From contig JAGAZZ010000021.1 of the NCBI GenBank assembly GCA_017939155.1, positions 42,844-106,843 of the forward strand: a stretch of DNA of 64,000 nt, given 5' to 3'. The translations under genes were made by a program, and so were the position numbers. The stretch is from Alphaproteobacteria bacterium (GTDB taxonomy: Bacteria > Pseudomonadota > Alphaproteobacteria > RF32 > CAG-239). The notes beneath the pieces were generated by a model, which ran no database searches, had not been told where the DNA came from, and saw nothing but the letters and a program-made list of their open reading frames with translations. Below, piece by piece: positions 36,287 through 45,092 of this stretch (positions are counted from its first letter, which is position 1; each line of letters opens with the position of its first letter).

Positions 36287-37894
36287 TCAATAATCGATTC
36301 CTTTCAAAACAACCTCCCGATAACGTGCAAAAAGCAACTCATCTAAATTTAGCAACAAAAATTTGTCATCAGCATAAATAAAATTCTCTCTTGGAAACAC
36401 CTCAGCTCTATTATACATCCAATAACGTATATCTTTAACCTGTAACGGCAACTGTTTATACCTATCACTTTTAACCCCTAAGGTAAACAATTTAGAATCC
36501 CAAACTCCTGCTTTAATATCCACCGGATTATGTTTTTCTTCCCAGAACAATACTTCAATTAACTGAAATGGCATTGTTAAATTCCCCAAAAATTCGCCTG
36601 CTTTAACCACATAGCGCGAATCATAATATCTTAAACCGAAATTTGCCCCACCAAAAGCAATTGATAAATATCTCCCCTGTGCATCAAAATTTTTATATTG
36701 TGTTACTCGCTCCACCAAGCGTGTATGATATAGCCGTTCCGCTCTAAACCCTAAATAACGTACTTTTTCAATCTCAAAATCAGTTTTAGCAAAAACCCAA
36801 AGCACAATCATCCCTAAAGCAAAAAAAACATTCTTTATCTCCCGCTGTTTAAAACGCGACAATATGCTAAATGCAAAAACATATAACCCAAGCCTTCCCC
36901 AATATTCACAGCGGAAAACAGCAATATAAGAGCTTGCAGACACAAGAAAGGCAAATCGTGATGCCAGAAAAACCATAACAATTCCAACTCCAGCAATGAT
37001 TTTATTCTCCGCATTTTTGATAAACAGCCCTATCGCCGCAAAACACCCCGCCGCAAGCGGCAAACAATACCACCAGTCCATAAAATGGTAAAAATGAAAC
37101 AATTGGCTAAAAGAACGCCACAACTCAACCGGAACACTCGCAAGCATTTCGCTTACCGAGCGTACCTGCAAATTATACCATTCATCGTTCAAATATCCCC
37201 ATTTTAATAAAGCAAAAAAAACAACCTTATATCCCAGATACCCCGCAACAAGCTGTCCTAAAAAGAAGCAACCGCAAAAAAAGCCCTCTTTAACCGTCTG
37301 TTTATGAAGCCAAATCATTAACAACCGGCGCGCTAAAAATACAGTCAAAATAAAATTTAAATTCGGCGGATAACTCCCCAACAGTAAAACATAAAAAACA
37401 ACTCCACCCAGAAATTTCATCACCCCAAATTTCGGCTCAGCTAAAAACAACGCCAAAACACCAAGTCCTGCCCAGCAAATAAACGGCAAAAGCAGATAAA
37501 AATAATAAAACAGCACAAACGTATGCGGATTTAACCCGATAAAAAGCGCTAACCAACCCCACATCTTCTGTGGAATTTCCAAATATCTGCCAATAACAAA
37601 CGCTAGCCCGACCAATGCCGCAAAACTCAAAAAATAAGTTACAACCGGCAAAATATGCCCATCAAATAAAAAATAAGAAAAAATATGTTGGCTGAATCGT
37701 CCCTCAAAAAAACCGGATGAAAGCTTAACCCCATCCTTTAAAAAATCCCAATCATGATTTCCCCAAAAGAAATTAAAAACCATATACGCATAAACAATAT
37801 TAAGGCTTCCCCAAACCTTAAAAAAAGTCCGAAGCAATCCTTTTTCATCATCTTTATACGTCAAAAAATTCCGCCGTTTTTCACCAAAACACAT
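36287..37894 (-). CDS. GtrII-like glucosyltransferase, membrane
   Basis: A 535-residue polytopic protein with about 11 membrane segments. It is a paralogue of the gene at 37987: both share 'WG(N/D)HDW', 'GFFE(G/A)R(F/Y)SQH', 'GLNP', 'LGSYPPN' and 'F(E)KTDFEI'-like segments. The N-terminal D-x-D/HDW loop and the LGxYxPx segment resemble Glucos_trans_II (GtrII), GT-C enzymes that move glucose from a lipid carrier onto a surface glycan. The start is uncertain: ATG 37894 with a weak site, or TTG 37864 behind GGCGGAA. It is the last of the glycosyltransferase cluster genes on this strand. Confidence 0.72.
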   Translation of the reverse strand: MCFGEKRRNFLTYKDDEKGLLRTFFKVWGSLNIVYAYMVFNFFWGNHDWDFLKDGVKLSSGFFEGRFSQHIFSYFLFDGHILPVVTYFLSFAALVGLAFVIGRYLEIPQKMWGWLALFIGLNPHTFVLFYYFYLLLPFICWAGLGVLALFLAEPKFGVMKFLGGVVFYVLLLGSYPPNLNFILTVFLARRLLMIWLHKQTVKEGFFCGCFFLGQLVAGYLGYKVVFFALLKWGYLNDEWYNLQVRSVSEMLASVPVELWRSFSQLFHFYHFMDWWYCLPLAAGCFAAIGLFIKNAENKIIAGVGIVMVFLASRFAFLVSASSYIAVFRCEYWGRLGLYVFAFSILSRFKQREIKNVFFALGMIVLWVFAKTDFEIEKVRYLGFRAERLYHTRLVERVTQYKNFDAQGRYLSIAFGGANFGLRYYDSRYVVKAGEFLGNLTMPFQLIEVLFWEEKHNPVDIKAGVWDSKLFTLGVKSDRYKQLPLQVKDIRYWMYNRAEVFPRENFIYADDKFLLLNLDELLFARYREVVLKGIDY

Positions 37895-37986
37895 TTTTTT
37901 CTTTCTAAAAGAGCCTTTTTAAACAGTCTAGCGCTAATTTTATATTTATACAAACGCCGTCCAAACTTTTTTCACATCTTAGAAAG

Positions 37987-39609
37987 CTATTCATCCAATT
38001 TTGTAACAACAAACTCGCGATTCTTATAAAAATTAAGTATATCCAACACCAAAATAATATACCTATCGTCAACATAAACGCCGTTTTGTTTTGCTTCCAT
38101 ATAAAGCCAATACCTCATATTACTCATATTTTCCGGATTATTTTGCCAATAATCGCTATTAAGCCAATATGGACCGCCATTGCTATGGTCTACCCGCAAA
38201 ATAGTTTTACCATTAATTCCCGTGCCAATTGCAACCGGCTCATCCATATTCTCCCAAAATAACATTTTAATCACATCATGATAAAAAACTAACCCGTATA
38301 CAATCTGTTCGCCAAGCAAATTTTTGCCCTCTAAAAAATGTTTCTGAAAATTCGGATTTCCAAATGAAAAGGCAATATATTTCTTTTCCATAACAAAATT
38401 CGGATGCGAAACAACTCTGTCCACTAATCTTTCCTGATATTTCCGTCCCGCCAAAAAACTGAAATTTTGCACTTTTTGTATTTCAAAATCTGTTTGCGCA
38501 AATAAAAACAGTACGACCACACCCCACAATAAAAACAAATTTTTTGAGCATTTCTGCCTCAACCGACCAATAATGCTCAAAGCAAACAGCCCTAACCCAA
38601 AACGTCCGAAATACTCCAGCCTCACCGCACTAACCTCTGACCGTGGACTGATAAGAAAAGCAAAGCGTGAACACAAAAGCACTCCGATTAAAAGCAAACT
38701 CAAAATCACGCGGCTCCTATTACATTTATAATAAAGCAAATAAAACGCCGCCGCAACCGGAATAAATAATAAAATACAATAATCCCACGCCATAAACGTA
38801 TAAATATTAAAAAATTGCCCGACAGACCGACCAAACTCAAGCGGAATATTAGCAATAATTTCCTCAATACTGCGCATCTTAATATTATACATATCTAAAC
38901 TAATAAGCGAACGACTTTCTAAAAGCAGGTAAACTAACTTAAACCCCGCAAATCCCAAAAGAAATTGCCCGCCAAAATAAACATACGCTAAAAAAATCCT
39001 CTTAAGTTCTTCATTTTCATAACAATAACCAATAATTTGTCTTGCCGTAAAGAGTGTCAGCAACAACGCAATGTTCGGCGGATAACTTCCCAAAACTAAA
39101 AACCAAATCACACTTCCCACAACAAAACGCTTTAAGGATTTATCTTTTGCACAAAGTATCAATCCGACCACGCCGACAAGCGGCCAAGCCATAAACGGCA
39201 AAGCCAAATAAACATAATAGAAAAAAACAACAACAAACGGATTTAATCCCGCAAATAACACAAATATATAAAAAATACCTTTTTCTTGCGGCACCTTTAA
39301 ATAAACCGCCGCAAGAACTCCCGTCAGCACCTGTGCGGCAATTGAACAAATCCACACCAACACCGGCAAAACCTGCCCGTTAAACAAAACAACGGAAAAT
39401 AAATGCTGGCTGTATCTTGCTTCAAAAAAACCATCTTTTAGAGCAAGCTGATTACGAATATAGCCCCAATCATGGTCTCCCCACCAAAGCCAAAACAACA
39501 AATAAGACCAAACAATAAAGCAAATAAAAAAGCTTGTTACAAAAATTCGCCCTAAAAAATTAATATCATAATTTTCCGTCAAACTAAAATTTCTAATTTT
39601 TTCTAACAT
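37987..39609 (-). CDS. GtrII-like glucosyltransferase, membrane
   Basis: A 540-residue polytopic protein, the closer match to Glucos_trans_II: 'WGDHDWGYIRNQL' near residues 40-52, 'GFFEARYSQHLF', 'FAGLNPF' and 'VLGSYPPNIALLLTLF'. Carrier-lipid-dependent glucosylation of a surface polysaccharide is the likely role, on the periplasmic side of the inner membrane. I use the ATG at 39609 (AAGG upstream); another in-frame ATG lies at 39627. Its start overlaps the end of the GT-C gene at 39593 by 17 bases, so the two are coupled. A decayed copy of this gene remains at 41157-41424. Confidence 0.75.
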   Translation of the reverse strand: MLEKIRNFSLTENYDINFLGRIFVTSFFICFIVWSYLLFWLWWGDHDWGYIRNQLALKDGFFEARYSQHLFSVVLFNGQVLPVLVWICSIAAQVLTGVLAAVYLKVPQEKGIFYIFVLFAGLNPFVVVFFYYVYLALPFMAWPLVGVVGLILCAKDKSLKRFVVGSVIWFLVLGSYPPNIALLLTLFTARQIIGYCYENEELKRIFLAYVYFGGQFLLGFAGFKLVYLLLESRSLISLDMYNIKMRSIEEIIANIPLEFGRSVGQFFNIYTFMAWDYCILLFIPVAAAFYLLYYKCNRSRVILSLLLIGVLLCSRFAFLISPRSEVSAVRLEYFGRFGLGLFALSIIGRLRQKCSKNLFLLWGVVVLFLFAQTDFEIQKVQNFSFLAGRKYQERLVDRVVSHPNFVMEKKYIAFSFGNPNFQKHFLEGKNLLGEQIVYGLVFYHDVIKMLFWENMDEPVAIGTGINGKTILRVDHSNGGPYWLNSDYWQNNPENMSNMRYWLYMEAKQNGVYVDDRYIILVLDILNFYKNREFVVTKLDE

Positions 39610-41026
39610 AAACAAAACCTTGGTCATAATAATGTTCGTCTAAAAAATCCTGATAAAACAAATTTTCTGTTTCATAGCAAGAGCCATACGAAAAAACAAA
39701 ATCATCTTCCCGCAAGCAAACTCTTTGATTACTTTTAGCAATAATTTTCGGTTTTCTGACCTTAATCACTTTTTCTTTATCCGGCCATTCCCGACGATGA
39801 AACAGGCGGTAATTTAAAAGCGCCGCATATCCTCTCTCAAACCAATAATACCCCATAGCCTCAAAGCGTAATCCGCCCAACGTATCGTTATTACCGATAA
39901 TAAATTCATCTTCATCAACAATTTCTAAGATTTGCGATGACAACAACACAACGTGTTTCATTGGCATAAAAGAACGAATGACCGGAGCCTTATTAACCCA
40001 AAAAAAAGATAGCCACCCCAACCATGCGCTTAAAATAACAAAGCGGACAATTATATTTTGCCATTTCAGTGCCCAAAAAGCACAAATAATCGCAAAATAA
40101 GGATAAATAGGTAGCCAATATTGAAGCCACGGCGTATAAAAAACAATCTGTAACAAAAAATACGTCGCCAAGCATAAAACCGCCAACACCTTAAACAAAA
40201 CATCCCGGCAAAAAAACAATATTCCGACAGCGCCAATAACACCACACCAACAATAAGGCGTATTATATATGTCAACAGAAAAGTCAAACCGCTGCATTAA
40301 ATTAAACAGAAAATTTTGCTCAAAATAAACTTTTAACGCTCCCTCACAATACCAAAACCAAACAAAGCATATCGTAAAAAAGACAGGCAAAATAAACGCC
40401 TTACCGACGGCTTGCCAAGACACTTTACCTTGGCTCACAAAAAACAAGCTAACCCCCGCCACCGGTAAAATAAGCACAATCGCTTTTTGCAATGCCAAAA
40501 AGCTCAAAAAAAACATCAAAAAGGACAAATTAAGCGCCGCTTGCCATCCATACTTAATAAAACAAAGCCAATAATAAATGCCCGCCACGCCAAACATCAA
40601 CATCAAGTTATCCGGACGAAACTCGCTCCCGCTATGTAGCACACATTCCGAACATAAAAAAAGCAAAACCGCTACCCACGGAAATAACTTATCAGAAGAA
40701 CATAAGCGGCAAATTTTACTGATAAAAACGCAGTCTACCGCCAATACCAAAAGCATAACCGCTCTTAACACATACCAAATATACCCGCTGTTATGAAAAA
40801 ACCAAACAATAGGATAAGATAAAAACCACAACAACGGATGATGATGTTCAAAAAAATCCCGATATGGCAAAAAACCTCTAAAAAACATAAAAGAAGCATA
40901 AGTATGCTCTCTTTCATCACAAGTAACCCCGCGGTAAAAAGCAAAACAATATAATAAAAAAAGGCTTCCCCCTGCCAATAAAACCAACTCAAATATATAT
41001 GCCAGCCGTATTTTTCTTAATAACAC
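39593..41026 (-). CDS. GT-C glycosyltransferase (GT39/PMT-like), copy 1
   Basis: A 477-residue membrane protein. After the first membrane helix comes 'TCDEREHTYASFMFFRGFLPYRDFFEHHHPLLWF', given here as the characteristic DE...PY.D...HHPL loop of dolichol-phosphate-mannose/ArnT-type GT-C enzymes (read as separate motifs CDEREHTY and FFEHHHPLLWF). 'EFRPDNLML' is a second conserved loop. I choose GTG 41026, with CGGAG upstream. The ATG at 41074 would run into the duplicated leader. The product is strongly similar to that of 41408-42847 over its full length. Confidence 0.8.
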   Translation of the reverse strand: MLLRKIRLAYIFELVLLAGGSLFLLYCFAFYRGVTCDEREHTYASFMFFRGFLPYRDFFEHHHPLLWFLSYPIVWFFHNSGYIWYVLRAVMLLVLAVDCVFISKICRLCSSDKLFPWVAVLLFLCSECVLHSGSEFRPDNLMLMFGVAGIYYWLCFIKYGWQAALNLSFLMFFLSFLALQKAIVLILPVAGVSLFFVSQGKVSWQAVGKAFILPVFFTICFVWFWYCEGALKVYFEQNFLFNLMQRFDFSVDIYNTPYCWCGVIGAVGILFFCRDVLFKVLAVLCLATYFLLQIVFYTPWLQYWLPIYPYFAIICAFWALKWQNIIVRFVILSAWLGWLSFFWVNKAPVIRSFMPMKHVVLLSSQILEIVDEDEFIIGNNDTLGGLRFEAMGYYWFERGYAALLNYRLFHRREWPDKEKVIKVRKPKIIAKSNQRVCLREDDFVFSYGSCYETENLFYQDFLDEHYYDQGFVYVRKN

Positions 41027-41042
41027 ACTTAGTCTCCGAACT

Positions 41043-41154
41043 GCTGAAAAAAAACGTTCCTTTTTTTTCAGCAACAGGCTCTTTGAAAAAAATGTGCAAA
41101 AACAATAAGAAAAACTAGCGCAAAATTTAAAAAAATTGCATAAAAAAAAGGAAC
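41043..41154 (-). repeat. duplicated leader, copy 1
   Basis: A block of 112 bases, identical to 42860-42970 apart from one base in an A run. It begins (plus strand) with a perfect palindrome GCTGAAAAAAAA ... TTTTTTTTCAGC around CGTTCC. It lies just upstream of both GT-C starts, so it is their shared leader or promoter, duplicated along with the gene. Confidence 0.9.
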
Positions 41155-41156
41155 CT

Positions 41157-41424
41157 TTAAATTACACAACACACAAAAATATAAAAAATCCCCTTTCTCT
41201 GCGAAACCCTCAAATAAACTGCCAATAACACAGACAACGCAACTAACCCACCAACAACAGTCAACACCGGCAAAATCTGTCCACCGAATAAAACTACAGA
41301 AAACAAATGCTGGCTGTATCTTGCTTCAAAAAAACATCCGCAATTTTTAATATATCCCCAATTATGATTACCCCACTAAAACTAAGCAATCATACAAATT
41401 AAATTGTTTAACTTTTCCGAACAT
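41157..41424 (-). pseudogene. decayed 5' fragment of a GtrII-like glucosyltransferase gene
   Basis: On the minus strand the sequence reads 'WGNHNWGYIKN', 'FFEARYSQHLFSVVLFGGQI' and 'LLAVYLRVSQRKGIFYIFV', matching residues about 40-115 of the gene at 37987-39609. The expected start ATG is at 41422-41424, overlapping the preceding GT-C stop as in the intact pair. A frameshift precedes the first matched part, three residues are deleted, the conserved HDW Asp is now Asn, and a stop follows after about 115 codons. It is the remnant of the second gene of a duplicated two-gene unit. Confidence 0.88.
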
Positions 41425-42847
41425 AAACAAAACCCCGGTCATAATAATTTTCATCTAAAAAATCTTGATAATACAGTCCTTCTGTATAATAGCAAGAATC
41501 AAAAGAGAAAGCAAAATCATCTTCCCGCAAACAAACTCTTTGACTACCTTTAACAATAACTTTTGGCTTTATAAGCTTAATCACTTTTTCTTTATCCGGC
41601 CATTTCCGCCGATGAAACCGCCGGTAATCCAACAGCGCCGTATACCCCCTCTCAAACCAATAATACCCCATCGCCTCAAACCTCAGACCGCCGAGCGTAA
41701 CATTGTTACCGATAATCAACTCATCCTCATCAACCTCTCCCAAAACTTGCGAAGAGAAAAAAACATTATGCGCCAACGGCACAAACGAAGCCCGCAAAGC
41801 CAACATATTATTAAAAAAGAAAACATACCCGCCCAACACACAGCTCAAAATAATAAACCGCCCCAGCACATTTTTCAGCTTTACAATCCAATAAGCGCAA
41901 ATAAGCGCAAAATACGGATAAACCGGCAACCAATATTGAATCCACGGCGTATAAAAAACAATCTGCAGCAAAAAAAACGTCGCCAAACATAAAACTGCCA
42001 ACACCTTAAGCAGAACATCCCTAACAAAAAACAAAATCCCGACAGCGCCACCAACACCAAACCAACAATAAAGCGTACCATATATCTCAAAAGAAAATTC
42101 AAACCGCTGCATTAAATTAAGAACAAAATTAAGCTCGAAATAGTCCCTCAAAGCCCCCGCATAATACCAAAACCCGACAAAGCATATCGTAAAAAAGGCA
42201 GGAAAAATCAACGCCTTACCGACAGCTCGCCAAGGCATTTTACCTCGACACGCCAAAAACAAGCTAACTCCCGCCACCGGTAAAATAATTATAACCGCTT
42301 TTTGCAAAGCCAAAAAGCTCAAAAAAAACATTAAAAAAGACAAATTAAGCGCGGACTGCCACCGATATTTCACAAAACACAGCCAATAGTAAACCCCCGC
42401 CAAGCCAAACAACATCATCAAATTATCCGGACGAAATTCAACACCGCTACTCAACACGCACTCAGAAGATAAAAAAAACAACACCGCCAATAACGAAAAT
42501 AATCTATCTAAAGAAAATAACCGGCAGATTTTAACCACAAAAAAACACTCTGCCCCCAAAACCACAAGCATAAAAGCTCTTAAAACATACCAAATATACC
42601 CGCTGTTATGAAAAAAATAAAGCAACGGATAACTCAAAAACCATAACAAAGGATGATGATGTTCAAAAAAATCTTTATACGGCAAAAAACCACGATAAAA
42701 CATAAAAGAAGCATAAGTATGCTCTCTTTCATCACAAGAAACCCCGCGATAAAAAGCAAAATAGCATAATAAAAAGATAACCATCGCGGAAAATACAGCA
42801 ATTTCAACCTTATATGCCAACTCAATTTTTTTTAAATATCCGTTCAT
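41408..42847 (-). CDS. GT-C glycosyltransferase (GT39/PMT-like), copy 2
   Basis: A 479-residue paralogue of 39593-41026. Both carry 'CDEREHTYASFMF', 'FFEHHHPLLWFLSYP', 'FHNSGYIWYVLRA' and 'EFRPDNLM', and near-identical C-termini ('RVCLREDDF.FS', 'YY(D)(Q/R)GFVYVRK'). The start is ATG 42847, with GGGGCAGG just upstream; the longer frame from 42922 reads through the duplicated leader. The expected action is transfer of a sugar from a polyprenyl-phosphate donor outside the cytoplasmic membrane. Two diverged copies may differ in acceptor. Confidence 0.8.
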   Translation of the reverse strand: MNGYLKKIELAYKVEIAVFSAMVIFLLCYFAFYRGVSCDEREHTYASFMFYRGFLPYKDFFEHHHPLLWFLSYPLLYFFHNSGYIWYVLRAFMLVVLGAECFFVVKICRLFSLDRLFSLLAVLFFLSSECVLSSGVEFRPDNLMMLFGLAGVYYWLCFVKYRWQSALNLSFLMFFLSFLALQKAVIIILPVAGVSLFLACRGKMPWRAVGKALIFPAFFTICFVGFWYYAGALRDYFELNFVLNLMQRFEFSFEIYGTLYCWFGVGGAVGILFFVRDVLLKVLAVLCLATFFLLQIVFYTPWIQYWLPVYPYFALICAYWIVKLKNVLGRFIILSCVLGGYVFFFNNMLALRASFVPLAHNVFFSSQVLGEVDEDELIIGNNVTLGGLRFEAMGYYWFERGYTALLDYRRFHRRKWPDKEKVIKLIKPKVIVKGSQRVCLREDDFAFSFDSCYYTEGLYYQDFLDENYYDRGFVYVRKS

Positions 42848-42859
42848 CCTGCCCCAAGT

Positions 42860-42970
42860 GCTGAAAAAAAACGTTCCTTTTTTTTCAGCAACAGGCTCTT
42901 TGAAAAAAATGTGCAAAAACAATAAGAAAAACTAGCGCAAAATTTAAAAAAATTGCATAAAAAAAAGGAA
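42860..42970 (-). repeat. duplicated leader, copy 2
   Basis: A direct repeat of 41043-41154, including the 12-bp palindrome arms GCTGAAAAAAAA/TTTTTTTTCAGC. Near-perfect identity contrasts with the clearly diverged genes beside it, so the repeat is either recently homogenised or under constraint. Confidence 0.9.
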
Positions 42971-42990
42971 CGTTTAAATGCCGCAATGCA

Positions 42991-43024
42991 CACAAAAAAA
43001 CCGCTGAAAACAGCGGTTTTTTTA
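42991..43024. terminator. bidirectional terminator
   Basis: ACCGCTG-AAAA-CAGCGGT flanked by A7 and T7. It ends the OmpA-like transcript on the minus strand before the glycosyltransferase cluster begins. Confidence 0.9.
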
Positions 43025-43039
43025 ACTAATCAGACAACC

Positions 43040-43681
43040 TTACTGCCTGTTAATCAGCACAATTTCAACTCTGCGATTCTGTTCTCTACCTGCCGCTGTC
43101 GCGTTAGAGGCAATCGGATTAGAAGAACCATAACCGTTAGAAACGATTCTGTTCCCGTCAACCCCTTGCAATCTCAAATAATTTGAAATTGAGTTTGCAC
43201 GCATCATAGATAAAGAGTTATTTGTTGCAGCACTTCCCGTACTATCCGTATAGCCATTAACCTGAACCATTGTTTTGTTATATTCTTTAATCACTTTGGC
43301 AATAGAGTTTAACACTGGTTGAAATCCCGGTTTGATATTAGCGTCATTGCTGTCAAATGTAATATTTCCCGGCATAATCAAATAAATCTGCCCGTTTGCT
43401 TCCTGAACCTGAACACCGGTATTCAACAATTCCTGCCGCAACTTGCGCGCTTGAATATCCATATAAGCCCCTGTTCCGGCACCGGCTGCCGCACCGATAC
43501 CTGCACCAATCAATGCCCCTTTCTTACCACCGGCCAAAGCCCCGATACCGGCACCCGCCGCGGCACCAATTCCTGTTCCCCAAGCGGTTTTGGAAACTTT
43601 GCTTTCTCCCGTATATGGGTCGGTAGCACACGCACTCAACAAAGAAACAGCTAATAAACTGCAAATAAAAGATTTTTTCAT
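43040..43681 (-). CDS. OmpA-family lipoprotein with glycine zipper
   Basis: A 213-residue protein starting at ATG 43681 behind GAAGGG. The lipobox LLSAC is near residue 18. A glycine-zipper membrane segment follows (repeated GAAAGAGIGALAGG), then an OmpA-like peptidoglycan-binding domain with 'MVQVNGYTDSTGSAATN', 'LSMMRANSISNYL' and 'NRRVEIVL'. This is the YiaD/Pal-like architecture: an outer-membrane lipoprotein that binds the murein layer. The longer frame from 43759 overlaps the upstream gene and has no signal. Confidence 0.93.
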   Translation of the reverse strand: MKKSFICSLLAVSLLSACATDPYTGESKVSKTAWGTGIGAAAGAGIGALAGGKKGALIGAGIGAAAGAGTGAYMDIQARKLRQELLNTGVQVQEANGQIYLIMPGNITFDSNDANIKPGFQPVLNSIAKVIKEYNKTMVQVNGYTDSTGSAATNNSLSMMRANSISNYLRLQGVDGNRIVSNGYGSSNPIASNATAAGREQNRRVEIVLINRQ

Positions 43682-43745
43682 CAATTTACCCTTCAAAAAG
43701 TTAAACCATTCGCTTATTTTATAAAGAAAACTGCTTAAAATAGTT

Positions 43746-44408
43746 TTAATGTTTGACAAGCTTTTTCATCACATAGCGAATTATTAAGAGTAAATATAGC
43801 GCCCCCAATCCCCAGATAAGCCAGGTTTTAAGCTCTCTGTCGCTGATTGCCCGTGTAATTTTATTAACATTCAAAGCGCTCCCCGCCACCTTAATTTCAT
43901 CAGTCGGATTTTCATGCAAAATATTAACTACATACTGATAATCAGGATTCAAAAAATCAAAATTTAATACCAAATCTTCACCGTAAGGCACAACCTTTGC
44001 CGAAATAGCACTGGTCGTTTCATCATTATCAAGGTTAAAATGTTGCATTTTCGCATCTTCGGGAATTTCTATCCGGATAGGGTCATGTCCGATATGCGAT
44101 ACATCCGCCCCCGAAAGCGCCTGTTCCCCTTGGTTATACAAATACACCTTAGTCATATACAAATCTTTATACTTTTTCCCGTGCACATCCACCGCATATT
44201 CATTATTGTTGCTAGAAGAAATAAGTTTAACCATATTTGTTTCATACCGCAAAATCGGTCGGCTGATATAAAATTGATAATATCCCAACGCAATCGCCGA
44301 CACCGCCAAAATAAACGCTCCCGTCGGGCTTGTCCAAAACGCCCAAAAATCCTTTATGGAACGGCTCAAAAAACTCGGCTCTTTCTTTTCCTCAACAATA
44401 TCAAACAT
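43746..44408 (-). CDS. membrane protein with periplasmic domain, unknown
   Basis: A 220-residue protein with a membrane helix at each end (about 30-50 and 193-213) and a soluble domain between, rich in beta-type sequence ('DLYMTKVYLYNQGEQALSGADV'). I do not recognise the domain; it could be an Ig-like extracytoplasmic fold. The start has GGAGG. It lies just upstream of the OmpA-like lipoprotein on the same strand, and the two are probably cotranscribed. Confidence 0.75.
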   Translation of the reverse strand: MFDIVEEKKEPSFLSRSIKDFWAFWTSPTGAFILAVSAIALGYYQFYISRPILRYETNMVKLISSSNNNEYAVDVHGKKYKDLYMTKVYLYNQGEQALSGADVSHIGHDPIRIEIPEDAKMQHFNLDNDETTSAISAKVVPYGEDLVLNFDFLNPDYQYVVNILHENPTDEIKVAGSALNVNKITRAISDRELKTWLIWGLGALYLLLIIRYVMKKLVKH

Positions 44409-44483
44409 TTTACCTCCTAAACACCCGCTAAATATAACCTCTCTTAACCAACTTTAAACCCACCCAAACCTCCAAAATAAATA

Positions 44484-44511
44484 TTGATTTTAAAACAAAA
44501 TCCAGTATCAT
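44484..44511 (+). promoter_or_regulatory. probable promoter
   Basis: TTGATT, 16-bp spacer, TATCAT, 45 bases upstream of the gene at 44557. Confidence 0.45.
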
Positions 44512-44556
44512 AAACAAAGAAAAATAATTACTTAAATATTACTTAAATAAAAACTT

Positions 44557-45057
44557 ATGGAAACAACAATCAATTCTCCTGCCAAAACTTTTTGTTTTGC
44601 CCGGGTACAATTAAGGCAAACATACGCTCCTCTTAAGCTGGAGTGTATTGCCAAAGCGCCTTCTGATGGACGTAGAAAAAAAGTTATCGGTGAAAACTAC
44701 GATGGTCAAAAAAAATTCATCCCAAATCAAAAGTATTCCCTGTACTGTTTATACGGGCGGGACATCTTTGAAGAGTATCATCTGTTTTGTAATGACACTC
44801 CGGATGCAGATTGTTTTAAAATCGTCAATGGCGGTTTCGACTTCGTTTTTAATGCTGACGAATTTTTTCAATTACTCAAAAATGCCAGCTGGCAAAATTG
44901 GAAGAATTTTACGCAAAACACCGTTTTAACAAACAAAGACGAACTCATCAAGTTCAGCGCTTTAGTGCAAAACGACACCGAACTGACGCACAAACAACGC
45001 AACCGGGCAACAGCTTTTATTCAAAAGTTGCAAGACACCCCGTTGTACCATCTATGA
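44557..45057 (+). CDS. hypothetical protein, 166 residues
   Basis: Unknown family. It is soluble and rich in aromatic residues and Lys, with no signal peptide. It contains six Cys scattered through the first half. Segment 'FIPNQKYSLYCLYGRDIFEEYHLF' and the helical end 'QRNRATAFIQKLQDTPLYHL' are the most structured-looking parts. There is no Shine-Dalgarno site; the leader reads ATAAAAACTT before ATG. It is monocistronic, with its own promoter and a terminator shared with the convergent typA. Confidence 0.65.
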   Translation: METTINSPAKTFCFARVQLRQTYAPLKLECIAKAPSDGRRKKVIGENYDGQKKFIPNQKYSLYCLYGRDIFEEYHLFCNDTPDADCFKIVNGGFDFVFNADEFFQLLKNASWQNWKNFTQNTVLTNKDELIKFSALVQNDTELTHKQRNRATAFIQKLQDTPLYHL

Positions 45058-45088
45058 AAAACGCCCGATTTCTCGGGCGCTTTTTTTA
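45056..45088. terminator. bidirectional terminator
   Basis: CGCCCGA-TTTC-TCGGGCG with an A tract before and T7 after. It separates the gene at 44557 from convergent typA. Confidence 0.9.
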
Positions 45089-45092
45089 TAAA

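Noticed and set aside
41157..41424. Functional small membrane protein gene
   Set aside because: It matches only an internal part of the neighbouring GtrII-like gene, with a frameshift, deletion, altered conserved residues and an early stop.
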